Source: Bacillota bacterium (lineage in GTDB: Bacteria > Bacillota > Bacilli > Thermoactinomycetales > DSM-44946). From it: 12,118 bases of DNA. Below, in pieces: positions 1 to 8,002 of this stretch. Every line of letters starts with the position of its first letter. Position 1 is the first letter of the stretch. A program made the position numbers and the translations under genes. The DNA lies in contig JAJYSD010000006.1 in NCBI GenBank assembly GCA_021793745.1, positions 1 to 12,118 on the forward strand, read 5' to 3'. The notes beneath the pieces were generated by a model. The model searched no databases. It had not been told where the DNA came from and worked only from the letters and a program-made list of their open reading frames with translations.

Positions 1-1
1 C

Positions 2-250
2 GACGACGGACCGGGAATTCCGCCCGAGGAACAGGCGCTGGTCTTCGAGCGCTTTTACCGGGGGAAGAAGAAGCAGGAGAAAACCCGGGGGATGGGGTTG
101 GGTTTGCCCATCAGCCGGTTGCTGGCCCGGGCCCAGAAGGGGGATCTGTTTCTGAAGGAAAGCGTGCCGGGGCGCACCACCTTCACCCTGTTGCTGCCCC
201 GTGCCCGGGGACATGCCCGGGGCGAGAACGCATCTGGGGGTAGCGCGTGA
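2..250 (+). CDS. Sensor histidine kinase, C-terminal ATPase fragment (5' end outside the window)
   Basis: The frame is open from the window edge to TGA at 248-250 and gives the last 82 residues of a two-component sensor kinase. Three ATP-binding landmarks of the HATPase_c domain are visible in order: the G1 box DDGPGIP at the very start, the F box VFERFYR, and the G2 box GMGLGLPIS. The protein then ends in a hydrophobic beta strand (TTFTLLLPR) typical of the domain's end, plus a short Gly/Ala/Arg tail. The family autophosphorylates a histidine located upstream of this part and passes the phosphate to a response regulator. The dimerisation/phosphoacceptor region, sensor domain and N box are all outside, so the signal cannot be named. 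No response regulator gene follows within the window; if there is a partner it lies upstream. The fold is confident, the identity of the system is not. Confidence 0.85.
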   Translation, partial: DDGPGIPPEEQALVFERFYRGKKKQEKTRGMGLGLPISRLLARAQKGDLFLKESVPGRTTFTLLLPRARGHARGENASGGSA

Positions 251-261
251 CCGGTGCGGAA

Positions 262-281
262 GGCGGAAACGGCTTTCCGCC
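262..281. terminator. Perfect 8-bp hairpin after the histidine kinase, possible terminator
   Basis: GGCGGAAA, a CGGC loop and TTTCCGCC form a perfect inverted repeat 11 bases after the kinase stop. It lies between the convergent ends of the kinase gene and the minus-strand nucleotidyltransferase gene, where a shared terminator would be expected. There is no T-run on either side, so intrinsic termination is only suggested. The rest of 282-367 shows nothing I can name. Confidence 0.35.
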
Positions 282-367
282 GAAGGGAAGGTGGGTCGCC
301 TCGTTTTCTCCTTTCACCAATCGGTTCGACGGTTCCGCGCCGCTTGCGGCAGCCGGACTCCAATTCG

Positions 368-847
368 CTACCGGGCATTTTGCCCCTCGATCCACCGCCG
401 GATCTTCTCCGCCTTCTCCCTGCGGCCCAGCCGGAGGTAGGCCCGGTATTCATACGCCAGGGAGAGCACCGGGATGCGCATCCCGTCCCTTTCCACGTAC
501 AGGCGGTGACGGGCGGGATCGACGGGCTCTTCCCAGCGCCCGTCCGCCCGCCGCTTCTGGATGTCCCCCATAATCTCCACCTGGATGCCGTCGATGGTTA
601 AGCGGCCGAAGTGGGAGCGGATGTTCTCCGCCTCGGATAAGGTGACCCGTCGCGTGACAAAGGGGGCGAAGCGCCTTTCCATCTCGTAGGCGCCGGAGCG
701 GTCGGTCTGGATGTCGATGTCGTTCACCGTCATCGGCATTCCCTGCAGGGCCATGCCCAGGCTGCCGGTGACCACCCAGACTGCGGGGGAGTCGGCCAGG
801 CGGTCATGGATCTTCCGGAGAACGCGAAGGTATGCGGAATCGATCAC
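368..847 (-). CDS. Nucleotidyltransferase-fold (MNT superfamily) protein, function unknown
   Basis: A 159-residue protein starting with GTG (847-845). An AAGGAG Shine-Dalgarno at 860-855 is 7 bases upstream, which decides the start. The N-terminal half has the minimal nucleotidyltransferase signature: a TGSLGMALQG loop (G28, S29), then NDIDIQTD with paired acidic residues D43 and D45 that would bind Mg-nucleotide. A later acidic strand, QVEIMGD (E91, D95), could supply the third carboxylate. The C-terminal part (about 100-159) is Arg/Lys-rich and helical, and reads like a small helical bundle after the catalytic domain. The layout resembles small ANT/LinB-type antibiotic adenylyltransferases and AbiEii-like proteins, but that is fold-level resemblance only and the substrate is unknown. 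No antitoxin-like partner ORF sits beside it. It is convergent with the kinase and separated from proS by terminator hairpins, so it is probably transcribed alone. Confidence 0.72.
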   Translation of the reverse strand: MIDSAYLRVLRKIHDRLADSPAVWVVTGSLGMALQGMPMTVNDIDIQTDRSGAYEMERRFAPFVTRRVTLSEAENIRSHFGRLTIDGIQVEIMGDIQKRRADGRWEEPVDPARHRLYVERDGMRIPVLSLAYEYRAYLRLGRREKAEKIRRWIEGQNAR

Positions 848-1006
848 AGTCTCACTCCTTATGGGTAAAAAGGGGATTCAGCCACAACACCAGGCGAATA
901 GCATCCGGCGAAGTCGACTGTTTGTCTCAGCTCCGCGCAGTGGCGAGTTGCTCCACGAAAAATCGCTTCCCCGATTTCCAGGTTTCGCGGTTTGCCGGAA
1001 ATTGCA

Positions 1007-1030
1007 CAACCCGGGCCATCGCCCGGGTTG
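1007..1030. repeat. Perfect 10-bp inverted repeat (hairpin)
   Basis: CAACCCGGGC, loop CATC, then GCCCGGGTTG. This very stable tetraloop hairpin lies about 70 bases beyond the proS terminator and shares the CCGGGC/GCCCGG core with it. It has no T-run, so a termination role is unproven. It may be a second terminator, an RNA-processing element or part of a small RNA. Confidence 0.6.
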
Positions 1031-1032
1031 AA

Positions 1033-1051
1033 GCATTTGACAAGCAAATGC
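1033..1051. repeat. 7-bp inverted repeat beside the GC hairpin
   Basis: GCATTTG, spacer ACAAG, CAAATGC. The arms are perfect and begin only 2 bases after the previous hairpin. Function unknown; it could be a protein-binding palindrome or an RNA stem. Confidence 0.45.
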
Positions 1052-1090
1052 CATGGAGCCGGTGGCACCGTTACCTTTCCCGACGTTGTC

Positions 1091-1121
1091 AAAAGGGAAG
1101 CCCGGGCCCTTCGGCCCGGGC
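1091..1121 (-). terminator. Rho-independent terminator of proS
   Basis: Read on the minus strand, GCCCGGGCC, a GAAG loop and GGCCCGGGC form a perfect 9-bp stem 30 bases after the proS stop, followed by a tract ending in TTTT (forward 1094-1091). Position and strand fit termination of proS. Confidence 0.75.
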
Positions 1122-1151
1122 AGCTGTACAGGAGCGGAATATCGCCCGATC

Positions 1152-2609
1152 TCAATAGGCCCGGGCGAACCAGACGGTGTGCTCGGCGCTGTCGCCGCAC
1201 ACGAGGCAACGCTTCTTGGCGACGGGCGGGTTGAAGGGAATGTTGCGGGAGGTGAACTTGGTTTCTTCCTTCACCTTGGCTTCGCAGTCGTCGCTGCCGC
1301 ACCAACCGGCCAGCATCCATCCCGCCGGCTCGCCCCGCTCGGCGGAAGCGGCGATGTGTTTTTGCAGGTCTTCCAGGGTTTCCAGCTCCAGATGGGAGTG
1401 GCGATCGCGGAAGTCGACGGCCATCCGGAACAGGTTTTTCTGGATCTCCTGATCCAGCAGGGATTGAACGGTCTCCAACACCTTGTCCAGGGGGACCGTC
1501 AGCTTCTCGCCGGTGTCCCGGCGGGCCAGGACGCACTGGTTGTTGGCGACGTCGCGGGGGCCCAGCTCCACCCGCAGCGGCACGCCCCGCATCTCCCACT
1601 CGTTGAATTTCCAGCCCGGGCTTTCGTCCCGGAGGTCGGCTTTGACCCGGATGCCCGCCCGCTTCAGCGTTTCGTAAATCCGGTCGAAGGGCTCCATCAC
1701 GTCCTGTCGCTTTTTGGGCGGACCGACGGGGATCATGATCACCTGAACCGGCGCCAGCCGGGGCGGCAACACGAGCCCCTGATCGTCTCCGTGCACCATG
1801 ATCAGGGCGCCGATCAGGCGGGTCGATACGCCCCAGGACGTGGTGTATACGTACTTCAACTGGTTGTCCCGGTCCAGGAATTGAATGTCGAAGGCTTTGG
1901 CGAAGTTTTGGCCGAGGAAGTGGGAGGTTCCCGCCTGCAGCGCTTTGCCGTCCTTCATCATCGCTTCGATCGAATAGGTTTGAACAGCCCCGGCGAAGCG
2001 CTCCGACGGCGTCTTTTCTCCGGTCCAGACGGGAATGGCCAGTTCGCTCTCCACGAAATCGCGGTAGACCTCCAGCATCTGCATCGTTTCCTGCCGCGCC
2101 TCTTCCTCCGTCGCATGGGCGGTATGTCCTTCCTGCCAGAGGAATTCCGAGGTGCGCAGGAAAGGCAGGGTCCGCTTCTCCCACCGGAAGACGTTGGCCC
2201 ACTGGTTGATCAACACCGGCAGGTCCCGGTAGCTCTGAATCCACTGGCTGTACATGTGGCCGATGATCGTCTCAGAGGTGGGCCGGAGAGCCAGCCGCTC
2301 CTCCAGCTGTTCACCGCCGGCCTCGGTGACCCAGGGCAGCTCCGGGTTGAACCCTTCCACGTGATCCTTTTCCCTTTGAAAGAAGCTCTCCGGCACCAGC
2401 ATCGGGAAATAGGCGTTGCGGTGCCCGGTTTCCTTGAACCGCTTGTCGAGGCCGGCCTGGATTCGCTCCCAGAGCTCATATCCGTCCGGCTTGAACACAA
2501 TGCAGCCGCGGACCGGAGAATAATCCATCAGGTCCGCCTTGCGGATGGTGTCGATGTACCATCGGGAAAAATCTTCGGATTGAGGGGTTACGCCCTTTTC
2601 ATCTGCCAT
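1152..2609 (-). CDS. proS: Prolyl-tRNA synthetase, short ProS3 (archaeal/eukaryote-like) type
   Basis: Charges tRNA-Pro with proline in the cytoplasm. The protein is 485 residues, the usual size of the short type that lacks the editing insertion of the long bacterial (E. coli-like) enzyme. Class II synthetase landmarks are present: RPTSET (109-114), motif 2 around FRWE (141-144) with the following RTSEFLWQEGHTAH, and motif 3 with GVSTR (260-264) and HGDDQGLVLPP. The anticodon-binding domain starts near residue 288 (VQVIMIPVG). The C-terminal domain carries four cysteines (C437, C442, C468, C471) that would hold zinc, and the chain ends in tyrosine, both typical of this type. The ATG at 2609 is chosen because AAAGGAG (2624-2618) is 8 bases upstream; the frame stays open for 64 more codons, but that stretch is the T-box leader. 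Expression should respond to uncharged tRNA-Pro. A terminator follows at once, so the gene is monocistronic. Confidence 0.97.
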   Translation of the reverse strand: MADEKGVTPQSEDFSRWYIDTIRKADLMDYSPVRGCIVFKPDGYELWERIQAGLDKRFKETGHRNAYFPMLVPESFFQREKDHVEGFNPELPWVTEAGGEQLEERLALRPTSETIIGHMYSQWIQSYRDLPVLINQWANVFRWEKRTLPFLRTSEFLWQEGHTAHATEEEARQETMQMLEVYRDFVESELAIPVWTGEKTPSERFAGAVQTYSIEAMMKDGKALQAGTSHFLGQNFAKAFDIQFLDRDNQLKYVYTTSWGVSTRLIGALIMVHGDDQGLVLPPRLAPVQVIMIPVGPPKKRQDVMEPFDRIYETLKRAGIRVKADLRDESPGWKFNEWEMRGVPLRVELGPRDVANNQCVLARRDTGEKLTVPLDKVLETVQSLLDQEIQKNLFRMAVDFRDRHSHLELETLEDLQKHIAASAERGEPAGWMLAGWCGSDDCEAKVKEETKFTSRNIPFNPPVAKKRCLVCGDSAEHTVWFARAY

Positions 2610-2628
2610 GGCAAACGCTCCTTTCCTT

Positions 2629-2663
2629 AAAAATACAAAAACTCCGCCCCGATAGGGACGGAG
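2629..2663 (-). terminator. T-box attenuator terminator upstream of proS
   Basis: On the minus strand CTCCGTCCC, loop TATC and GGGGCGGAG form a 9-bp stem (one G-T pair) followed by TTTTTG and TATTTTT. It lies directly downstream of the T-box sequence and 20 bases before the proS start codon. This is the off-state terminator of the riboswitch; uncharged tRNA should favour the competing antiterminator. Confidence 0.88.
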
Positions 2664-2866
2664 AGTCGCTCCGCGGTACCACCCTGATTGACCGCCTGGG
2701 ATCGGCGGCCCACTTTGACCCGTTAACGGCGGGGCTCCGGCACGGCTCATCACCGGCTGCTCCGGGGTGGGTGCAAGGGGCTCTGCGTACCGGCTTCGCA
2801 CCAGCCGCCGGCTCTCTGGGACGCCGAGTTCCCCCTGTCGGCCCGTTCATCGCATTTCCCATCTGC
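2629..2866 (-). promoter_or_regulatory. T-box leader (tRNA-Pro-sensing riboswitch) of proS
   Basis: The leader of about 240 bases contains the hallmark T-box sequence AGGGTGGTACCGCGG (forward 2685-2671), which forms the antiterminator and pairs with the tRNA acceptor end. Upstream are typical Stem I elements read on the minus strand: AGAGAGCCGG and CTGGTGCGAAGCCGG for the distal region, then the specifier region GCA-CCC-ACCCCGGAGC. The CCC at forward 2771-2769 occupies the usual specifier position and is a proline codon, which matches the downstream gene. The specifier placement is by pattern, not by folding. Known behaviour of the family: uncharged tRNA stabilises the antiterminator and lets transcription continue into the synthetase gene. 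Confidence 0.92.
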
Positions 2867-2872
2867 ACGTAC

Positions 2873-2901
2873 ACTTTATCAGGTTGGAGGACGGATGTCA
2901 A
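2873..2901 (-). promoter_or_regulatory. Sigma-A promoter of proS
   Basis: On the minus strand, a perfect TTGACA (2901-2896) is followed by a 17-base spacer and TAAAGT (2878-2873). Transcription would begin near 2866, just before the T-box Stem I. Confidence 0.8.
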
Positions 2902-2905
2902 TGCA

Positions 2906-2921
2906 GCGGCCCTTTGGCCGC
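2906..2921. repeat. GC-rich inverted repeat between the divergent promoters
   Basis: GCGGCC, loop CTTT, GGCCGC. It sits 4 bases upstream of the proS -35 box and about 60 bases upstream of the aceB -35. Possibly a protein-binding site or a barrier between divergent promoters; no T-run. Confidence 0.4.
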
Positions 2922-2983
2922 GGAGTCGGGAGCGGGGACGGGGATTTGAATCGGAAAGAAGTGAAAAAATGAAAAAGAGGTGG

Positions 2984-3012
2984 TTGCAAGGCGACCACTG
3001 TTGTAATACAAT
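2984..3012 (+). promoter_or_regulatory. Probable sigma-A promoter of aceB
   Basis: TTGCAA (2984-2989), a 17-base spacer and TACAAT (3007-3012; five of six consensus bases). The start point would be near 3019, leaving a leader of about 60 bases. The -10 lies inside an inverted repeat, which points to repression at this promoter. Confidence 0.6.
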
Positions 3013-3042
3013 AACAGTGAAAAGGTGAATTGTAATATTACA
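2996..3042. promoter_or_regulatory. Putative paired operators at the aceB promoter
   Basis: Two palindromic elements flank the expected start point. The first is CACTGTT (2996-3002), 10 bases, AACAGTG (3013-3019), with a nested TTGTA-A-TACAA (3001-3011) covering the -10. The second is the perfect 12-bp palindrome TGTAATATTACA (3031-3042). Both contain the octamer TTGTAATA (3001-3008 and 3030-3037), 29 bases apart. The arrangement fits a dimeric repressor binding twice, once over the -10 and once just downstream. The regulator is not in the window and I do not recognise the motif as a named box. Confidence 0.5.
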
Positions 3043-3077
3043 GCATGGTGCCAAGCGGGAAGGGGGAAGCATTGTCC

Positions 3078-4682
3078 ATGACCACCACCCTCTCTAGTCC
3101 GGAAGGGGTCGAGGTGAAGGGCCAGGTGACGCCGGAGGTGGCGGAGGTTTTGACTCCGGAGGCGCTGGCCTTTGTCGCAAAGTTGGAACGGAACTTCGGC
3201 GAGCGGAGAAAGGAGCTCCTCGCCCGGCGCGCCCAGCGCCAGGAGCGGCTCGACGCCGGAGAGATGCCCGGTTTTTTGCCGGAGACCCGATCGATCCGCG
3301 AGGGCGACTGGACCATCGCACCCTTGCCGGAGGATCTGAAGGACCGTCGGGTGGAGATCACCGGACCGGCCGGGGACCGAAAGATGGTGATCAACGCCCT
3401 CAACTCCGGGGCCAAATGCTTTATGGCCGACTTTGAGGATGCCCTCTCTCCGACCTGGAACAATGTGATCCAGGGGCAGATCAACCTGCGGGACGCCATC
3501 CGCCGGCAGATCGATTTCGTCAGCCCCGAGGGAAAGACGTACGCCCTCAAGGATGAGGTGGCCACGCTGATCGTCCGGCCTCGGGGCTGGCACCTGGAAG
3601 AGAAGCACCTGTTTGTCGACGGCGATGCGGTATCCGGCGGGCTGTTCGATTTCGGGCTGTACTTTTTCCACAATGCCCGGGAACTGATCGACCGGGGAAC
3701 GGGTCCCTATTTCTATCTCCCGAAGATGGAAAGCCACCTGGAAGCCCGCCTGTGGAACGATGTCTTCAATTTTGCGCAGGATGAACTGGGGATCCCCCGG
3801 GGGACTATCAAGGCGACCGTCCTGATCGAGACGATCATGGCCGCCTTCGAGATGGATGAGATTCTCTACGAGCTGCGGGAGCACTCGGCGGGATTGAACT
3901 GCGGCCGATGGGATTACATTTTCAGCTATCTGAAGCGGTTCCGCAATCGGCCGGAGGTGATCCTCCCCGACCGGAGCCGGGTGACGATGACGGTTCCCTT
4001 CATGCGGGCCTACACCCTGCTCACCATCAAAACCTGTCACCGGCGGGGGGCACCGGCGATCGGCGGTATGGCTGCCCAGATCCCGGTGAAGAACGATCCG
4101 GAAAAGAACGAGGCGGCCATGGCCAAGGTGCGGGAAGACAAACGGCGGGAGGCCAGCGACGGTCATGATGGAACCTGGGTGGCCCATCCGGGGCTGGTCC
4201 CGGTGGCCAAGGAGATCTTTGACGAGCTGATGCCTTCGCCCAACCAGATCGACAGGAAGCGGGAGGATGTCCAAGTCACCGCCGAGGACCTGGTGGCGGT
4301 GCCCGAGGGGCCCATCACCGAACAGGGGGTCCGGACCAACCTGCGGGTGGGACTTCTCTATGTGGAGGCCTGGCTCCGGGGTTACGGCGCCGTCGCCATT
4401 GACCACCTGATGGAGGATGCAGCCACGGCGGAAATCTCCCGGGCCCAGCTGTGGCAGTGGATCCGCCATCCCGAGGGGAAATTGGAGGACGGCCGCAAGG
4501 TCACCTGGGAGCTGGTGGAGTCGCTCATGCAGGAAGAGCTGGACCGGATCCGGGAGGAGATCGGCGAGGACGCCTTTGAAAAGGGCAAGTTCAACGAGGC
4601 CCGGGAGCTGTTGACCCGCTTGATCAACCAGGAACAGTTGGCCGAATTCCTCACCCTGCCGGGATACGCGTACCTGGATTAA
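3078..4682 (+). CDS. aceB: Malate synthase A (glyoxylate shunt)
   Basis: Condenses glyoxylate with acetyl-CoA to give malate, the second step of the glyoxylate bypass. From ATG 3078 the protein has 534 residues, the normal length of the A isoform. Visible landmarks: [13 protein letters not shown] (115-127); RPRGWHL (167-173), whose R169 fits the catalytic arginine; LIET with E251 and the signature [16 protein letters not shown] (269-284) with D279, fitting the Mg-binding acids; and [12 protein letters not shown] with D447 as the catalytic base. The start is not certain: an in-frame ATG at 3045 would add 11 residues but has no nearby ribosome site, while ATG 3078 has AGGGGG 11 bases upstream and gives an N-terminus like the family's. 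aceA follows after 253 bases on the same strand with its own apparent promoter region, so the two may be co-regulated but not strictly one operon. Its own promoter overlaps palindromes. Confidence 0.96.
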   Translation: MTTTLSSPEGVEVKGQVTPEVAEVLTPEALAFVAKLERNFGERRKELLARRAQRQERLDAGEMPGFLPETRSIREGDWTIAPLPEDLKDRRVEITGPAGDRKMVINALNSGAKCFMADFEDALSPTWNNVIQGQINLRDAIRRQIDFVSPEGKTYALKDEVATLIVRPRGWHLEEKHLFVDGDAVSGGLFDFGLYFFHNARELIDRGTGPYFYLPKMESHLEARLWNDVFNFAQDELGIPRGTIKATVLIETIMAAFEMDEILYELREHSAGLNCGRWDYIFSYLKRFRNRPEVILPDRSRVTMTVPFMRAYTLLTIKTCHRRGAPAIGGMAAQIPVKNDPEKNEAAMAKVREDKRREASDGHDGTWVAHPGLVPVAKEIFDELMPSPNQIDRKREDVQVTAEDLVAVPEGPITEQGVRTNLRVGLLYVEAWLRGYGAVAIDHLMEDAATAEISRAQLWQWIRHPEGKLEDGRKVTWELVESLMQEELDRIREEIGEDAFEKGKFNEARELLTRLINQEQLAEFLTLPGYAYLD

Positions 4683-4707
4683 AAGCGGTGAGGAGAGGAA
4701 ATCGTCG

Positions 4708-4760
4708 GGAGGGGTACGTCGCCGAGCCCTTTGCCCTCGGTCGAAGGCGGCGTCCCCTCC
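4708..4760 (+). terminator. Long imperfect hairpin after aceB, possible terminator or attenuator
   Basis: The outer stem is GGAGGGG with CCCCTCC (4754-4760). The inner stem is CGTCGCC with GGCGGCG (one G-T pair), then GAG with CTC near the loop. It lies 25 bases after the aceB stop. There is no T-run, so it might be a weak terminator, an RNA-stability element protecting aceB mRNA, or a structure between aceB and aceA. Confidence 0.45.
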
Positions 4761-4781
4761 GGCACTCCGAAACCACGAGGG

Positions 4782-4814
4782 CGGAATTAATATTCCGAGT
4801 TGGAACGCTATTCC
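4782..4814. promoter_or_regulatory. Tandem GGAA/TTCC inverted repeats upstream of aceA
   Basis: CGGAAT-TAAT-ATTCCG (4782-4797) is followed 5 bases later by GGAA-CGCTA-TTCC (4802-4814). All four half-sites are GGAA or its complement. This is a candidate operator for the aceA promoter downstream. No known regulator assigned. The second element resembles a CcpA box only loosely and lacks the full core. Confidence 0.35.
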
Positions 4815-4880
4815 CATAAAGGTTTGTTCACAACCCCTTTCCCCGAGGCGCTTGGGCGTGAAGGGAGGGGGAGGGATATA

Positions 4881-4913
4881 TTTCAGTAAGCAAATCATGT
4901 TAAAATTATAAAA
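4881..4913 (+). promoter_or_regulatory. AT-rich promoter region of aceA
   Basis: An abrupt AT-rich stretch precedes the gene in otherwise GC-rich DNA. TGT-TAAAAT (4898-4906) is an extended -10; TATAAA at 4907-4912 is an alternative -10. The -35 is weak (TTTCAG at 4881-4886 at the wrong distance). Either choice gives a very short leader ending in AAGGAGG. Confidence 0.45.
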
Positions 4914-4935
4914 ATTATACCAAGGAGGAATGGCC

Positions 4936-6219
4936 ATGATCGATTCCCGGGAAGCCAAAGCCCTTCAGGAGAGCTGGGAAAAGGACGAACGCTGGCAGGG
5001 GATTGTCCGCCCCTATACCGCGGAGCAAGTGCTGAAGCTGCGCGGGTCCGTCAAGATCGAATACACCCTGGCCAAAATGGGGGCCGAGCGCCTGTGGCAC
5101 CTCCTGAAAACGGAGCACCATGTGAAGGCTTTGGGCGCCCTCACCGGGAACCAGGCGGTGCAACAAGTGAAGGCCGGCTTAAAGGCCATCTATTTGAGCG
5201 GCTGGCAGGTGGCAGCGGATGCCAACCTGGCCGGTCAGATGTATCCGGATCAGAGCCTGTATCCGGCCAACAGCGTCCCCCACGTGGTGAAGCGGATCAA
5301 CCAGGCCCTGCAGCGCGCCGATCAGATCGAACACGCGGAAGGCGGCGCCAAGCGCCACTGGTTTGCGCCGATCGTCGCCGATGCCGAGGCCGGCTTCGGC
5401 GGTACCCTCAATGTGTTTGAGCTGATGAAGGCCATGATCGAAGCGGGGGCAGCCGGCGTTCACTTTGAGGATCAGCTGTCCTCGGAGAAGAAGTGCGGCC
5501 ATCTCGGCGGAAAGGTGCTCATTCCGACCCAGCAGGCGATTCGAAATCTGGTCGCCGCCCGCCTCGCCGCCGACGTGATGGGCGTCCCCACCATTCTCAT
5601 CGCCCGGACCGACGCCAACGCGGCCAAACTGCTCACCAGCGACGTGGATCCGCGGGATCGGGAGTTTATTACCGGAGAGCGGACGGCGGAGGGATTCTTC
5701 CGGGTGCGCGCCGGCCTGGATCAGGCCATCGCCCGGGGGTTGGCCTACGCGCCCTATGCCGACCTCATCTGGTGCGAAACCTCGGAACCCAACCTGGAGG
5801 AAGCCCGCCGGTTTGCCGAGGCGATCCACGCCAAATATCCGGGGAAAATGTTGGCCTACAACTGCTCCCCCTCCTTCAACTGGAAGAAAAAGCTGGATGA
5901 TGAAACCATCGCCCGCTTCCAGGAGGAGCTGGGGGAAATGGGCTACAAGTTCCAATTTGTCACCCTGGCCGGCTTCCACGCCCTGAATCACAGCATGTTC
6001 GAACTGGCTCGCCACTACAAGGAACGGGGCATGGCCGCCTACGCCGAACTGCAGCAGCGGGAGTTTGCCAGCGAAGTGCACGGGTACTCGGCGACCCGCC
6101 ACCAGCGGGAAGTGGGTACCGGCTACTTCGACGAAGTGTCCATGGTGATCTCCGGCGGCAGCTCTTCCACCACGGCCCTCACCGGCTCGACGGAGGAGGA
6201 ACAATTTACCGAAGTGTAA
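4936..6219 (+). CDS. aceA: Isocitrate lyase (glyoxylate shunt)
   Basis: Splits isocitrate into succinate and glyoxylate, the entry step of the glyoxylate bypass, feeding glyoxylate to the malate synthase encoded upstream. The protein has 427 residues, the usual bacterial length. Key sites: SGWQ (88-91), the metal-binding [10 protein letters not shown] (147-156, D149), the signature KKCGH (185-189) with catalytic C187, and NCSPSFNW (309-316) that binds the succinate/glyoxylate carboxylates. ATG 4936 is preferred over the in-frame ATG 4930 because AAGGAGG (4922-4928) is 7 bases from the former and only 1 from the latter. The C-terminal tail is Ser/Thr-rich ([16 protein letters not shown]). A strong terminator follows. 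All catalytic residues are present, so it should be active. Confidence 0.97.
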   Translation: MIDSREAKALQESWEKDERWQGIVRPYTAEQVLKLRGSVKIEYTLAKMGAERLWHLLKTEHHVKALGALTGNQAVQQVKAGLKAIYLSGWQVAADANLAGQMYPDQSLYPANSVPHVVKRINQALQRADQIEHAEGGAKRHWFAPIVADAEAGFGGTLNVFELMKAMIEAGAAGVHFEDQLSSEKKCGHLGGKVLIPTQQAIRNLVAARLAADVMGVPTILIARTDANAAKLLTSDVDPRDREFITGERTAEGFFRVRAGLDQAIARGLAYAPYADLIWCETSEPNLEEARRFAEAIHAKYPGKMLAYNCSPSFNWKKKLDDETIARFQEELGEMGYKFQFVTLAGFHALNHSMFELARHYKERGMAAYAELQQREFASEVHGYSATRHQREVGTGYFDEVSMVISGGSSSTTALTGSTEEEQFTEV

Positions 6220-6294
6220 GGCCGCCGGTATGCGGTTCTCTTTTGACAGCTCGAAACCGTATCGGCTCATCCGGAAAAACGCGTGGAAAGGGAA

Positions 6295-6330
6295 AGGGCA
6301 CCACTCGATTCCCGAGGGTGCCCTCTTTTC
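6295..6330 (+). terminator. Rho-independent terminator after aceA
   Basis: AGGGCACC (6295-6302) pairs with GGTGCCCT (6317-6324). After an unpaired A, CTCG pairs with CGAG around the loop ATTCC. CTTTTC follows. Located 75 bases after the aceA stop. Confidence 0.82.
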
Positions 6331-6371
6331 GCGCCATTCGTCACGGGGCGAGGGAAGGTGCCGCGACGATC

Positions 6372-6411
6372 TCGGACCTTGCCGCCCGGCCGCACCGGCG
6401 CTGCGGTCCGA
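6372..6411. repeat. Inverted repeat near the end of the nicotinate phosphoribosyltransferase gene
   Basis: TCGGACC (6372-6378) and GGTCCGA (6405-6411) can pair around a GC-rich 26-base interior. It lies 14 bases past the stop of the minus-strand gene, so it may be its terminator, but there is no T-run in that direction. Confidence 0.35.
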
Positions 6412-6424
6412 CGGATTGAAGCCT

Positions 6425-7891
<1,467 letters not shown>

Positions 7892-8002
7892 TTTCGCTGC
7901 ATTCCTCCGATTGGATGTTCTTGACAGAGCGGCGGAAGCGGAACTTCGCCCCACCCTTCGGCGGAAATGGGTGGTTGTAGCGGGTTTTCTTTCCATCCGC
8001 CT

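Larger units (their letters stand above)
848..1151. other. Gene-free interval with a cluster of inverted repeats
   Basis: 304 bases lie between the end of proS and the start of the nucleotidyltransferase gene, both on the minus strand. I find no credible coding region. The half nearest proS (1007-1121) is packed with inverted repeats described separately, plus a short CGGTG-G-CACCG palindrome between them. The other half (861-1000) is the presumed leader and promoter zone of the minus-strand nucleotidyltransferase gene, but no convincing -35/-10 pair is visible there. Confidence 0.6.

Noticed and set aside
859..2244. 461-codon frame on the minus strand overlapping proS in another frame
   Set aside because: Arg/Gly/Pro-rich product typical of an off-frame reading of GC-rich DNA, running through the proS terminator hairpin.
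1053..2630. 525-codon open frame on the plus strand opposite proS
   Set aside because: Antisense shadow of proS; starts inside the proS terminator region and has no recognisable domain.
2610..2801. 64-codon in-frame N-terminal extension of ProS
   Set aside because: This stretch is the T-box leader; the ribosome site fits the ATG at 2609 and family members begin there.
4802..4814. Possible CcpA box upstream of aceA
   Set aside because: The centre lacks one base of the cre core and the palindrome is better described as a GGAA/TTCC repeat.
2898..4958. 686-codon open frame on the minus strand opposite aceB
   Set aside because: It is a shadow of malate synthase in GC-rich DNA: the plus-strand product has complete catalytic motifs, while the antisense product shows no family features and no ribosome site.
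7921..7926. TTGACA on the plus strand between pncB and the M67 gene
   Set aside because: No -10 box at a workable distance and no plus-strand gene follows it, so it is likely chance.
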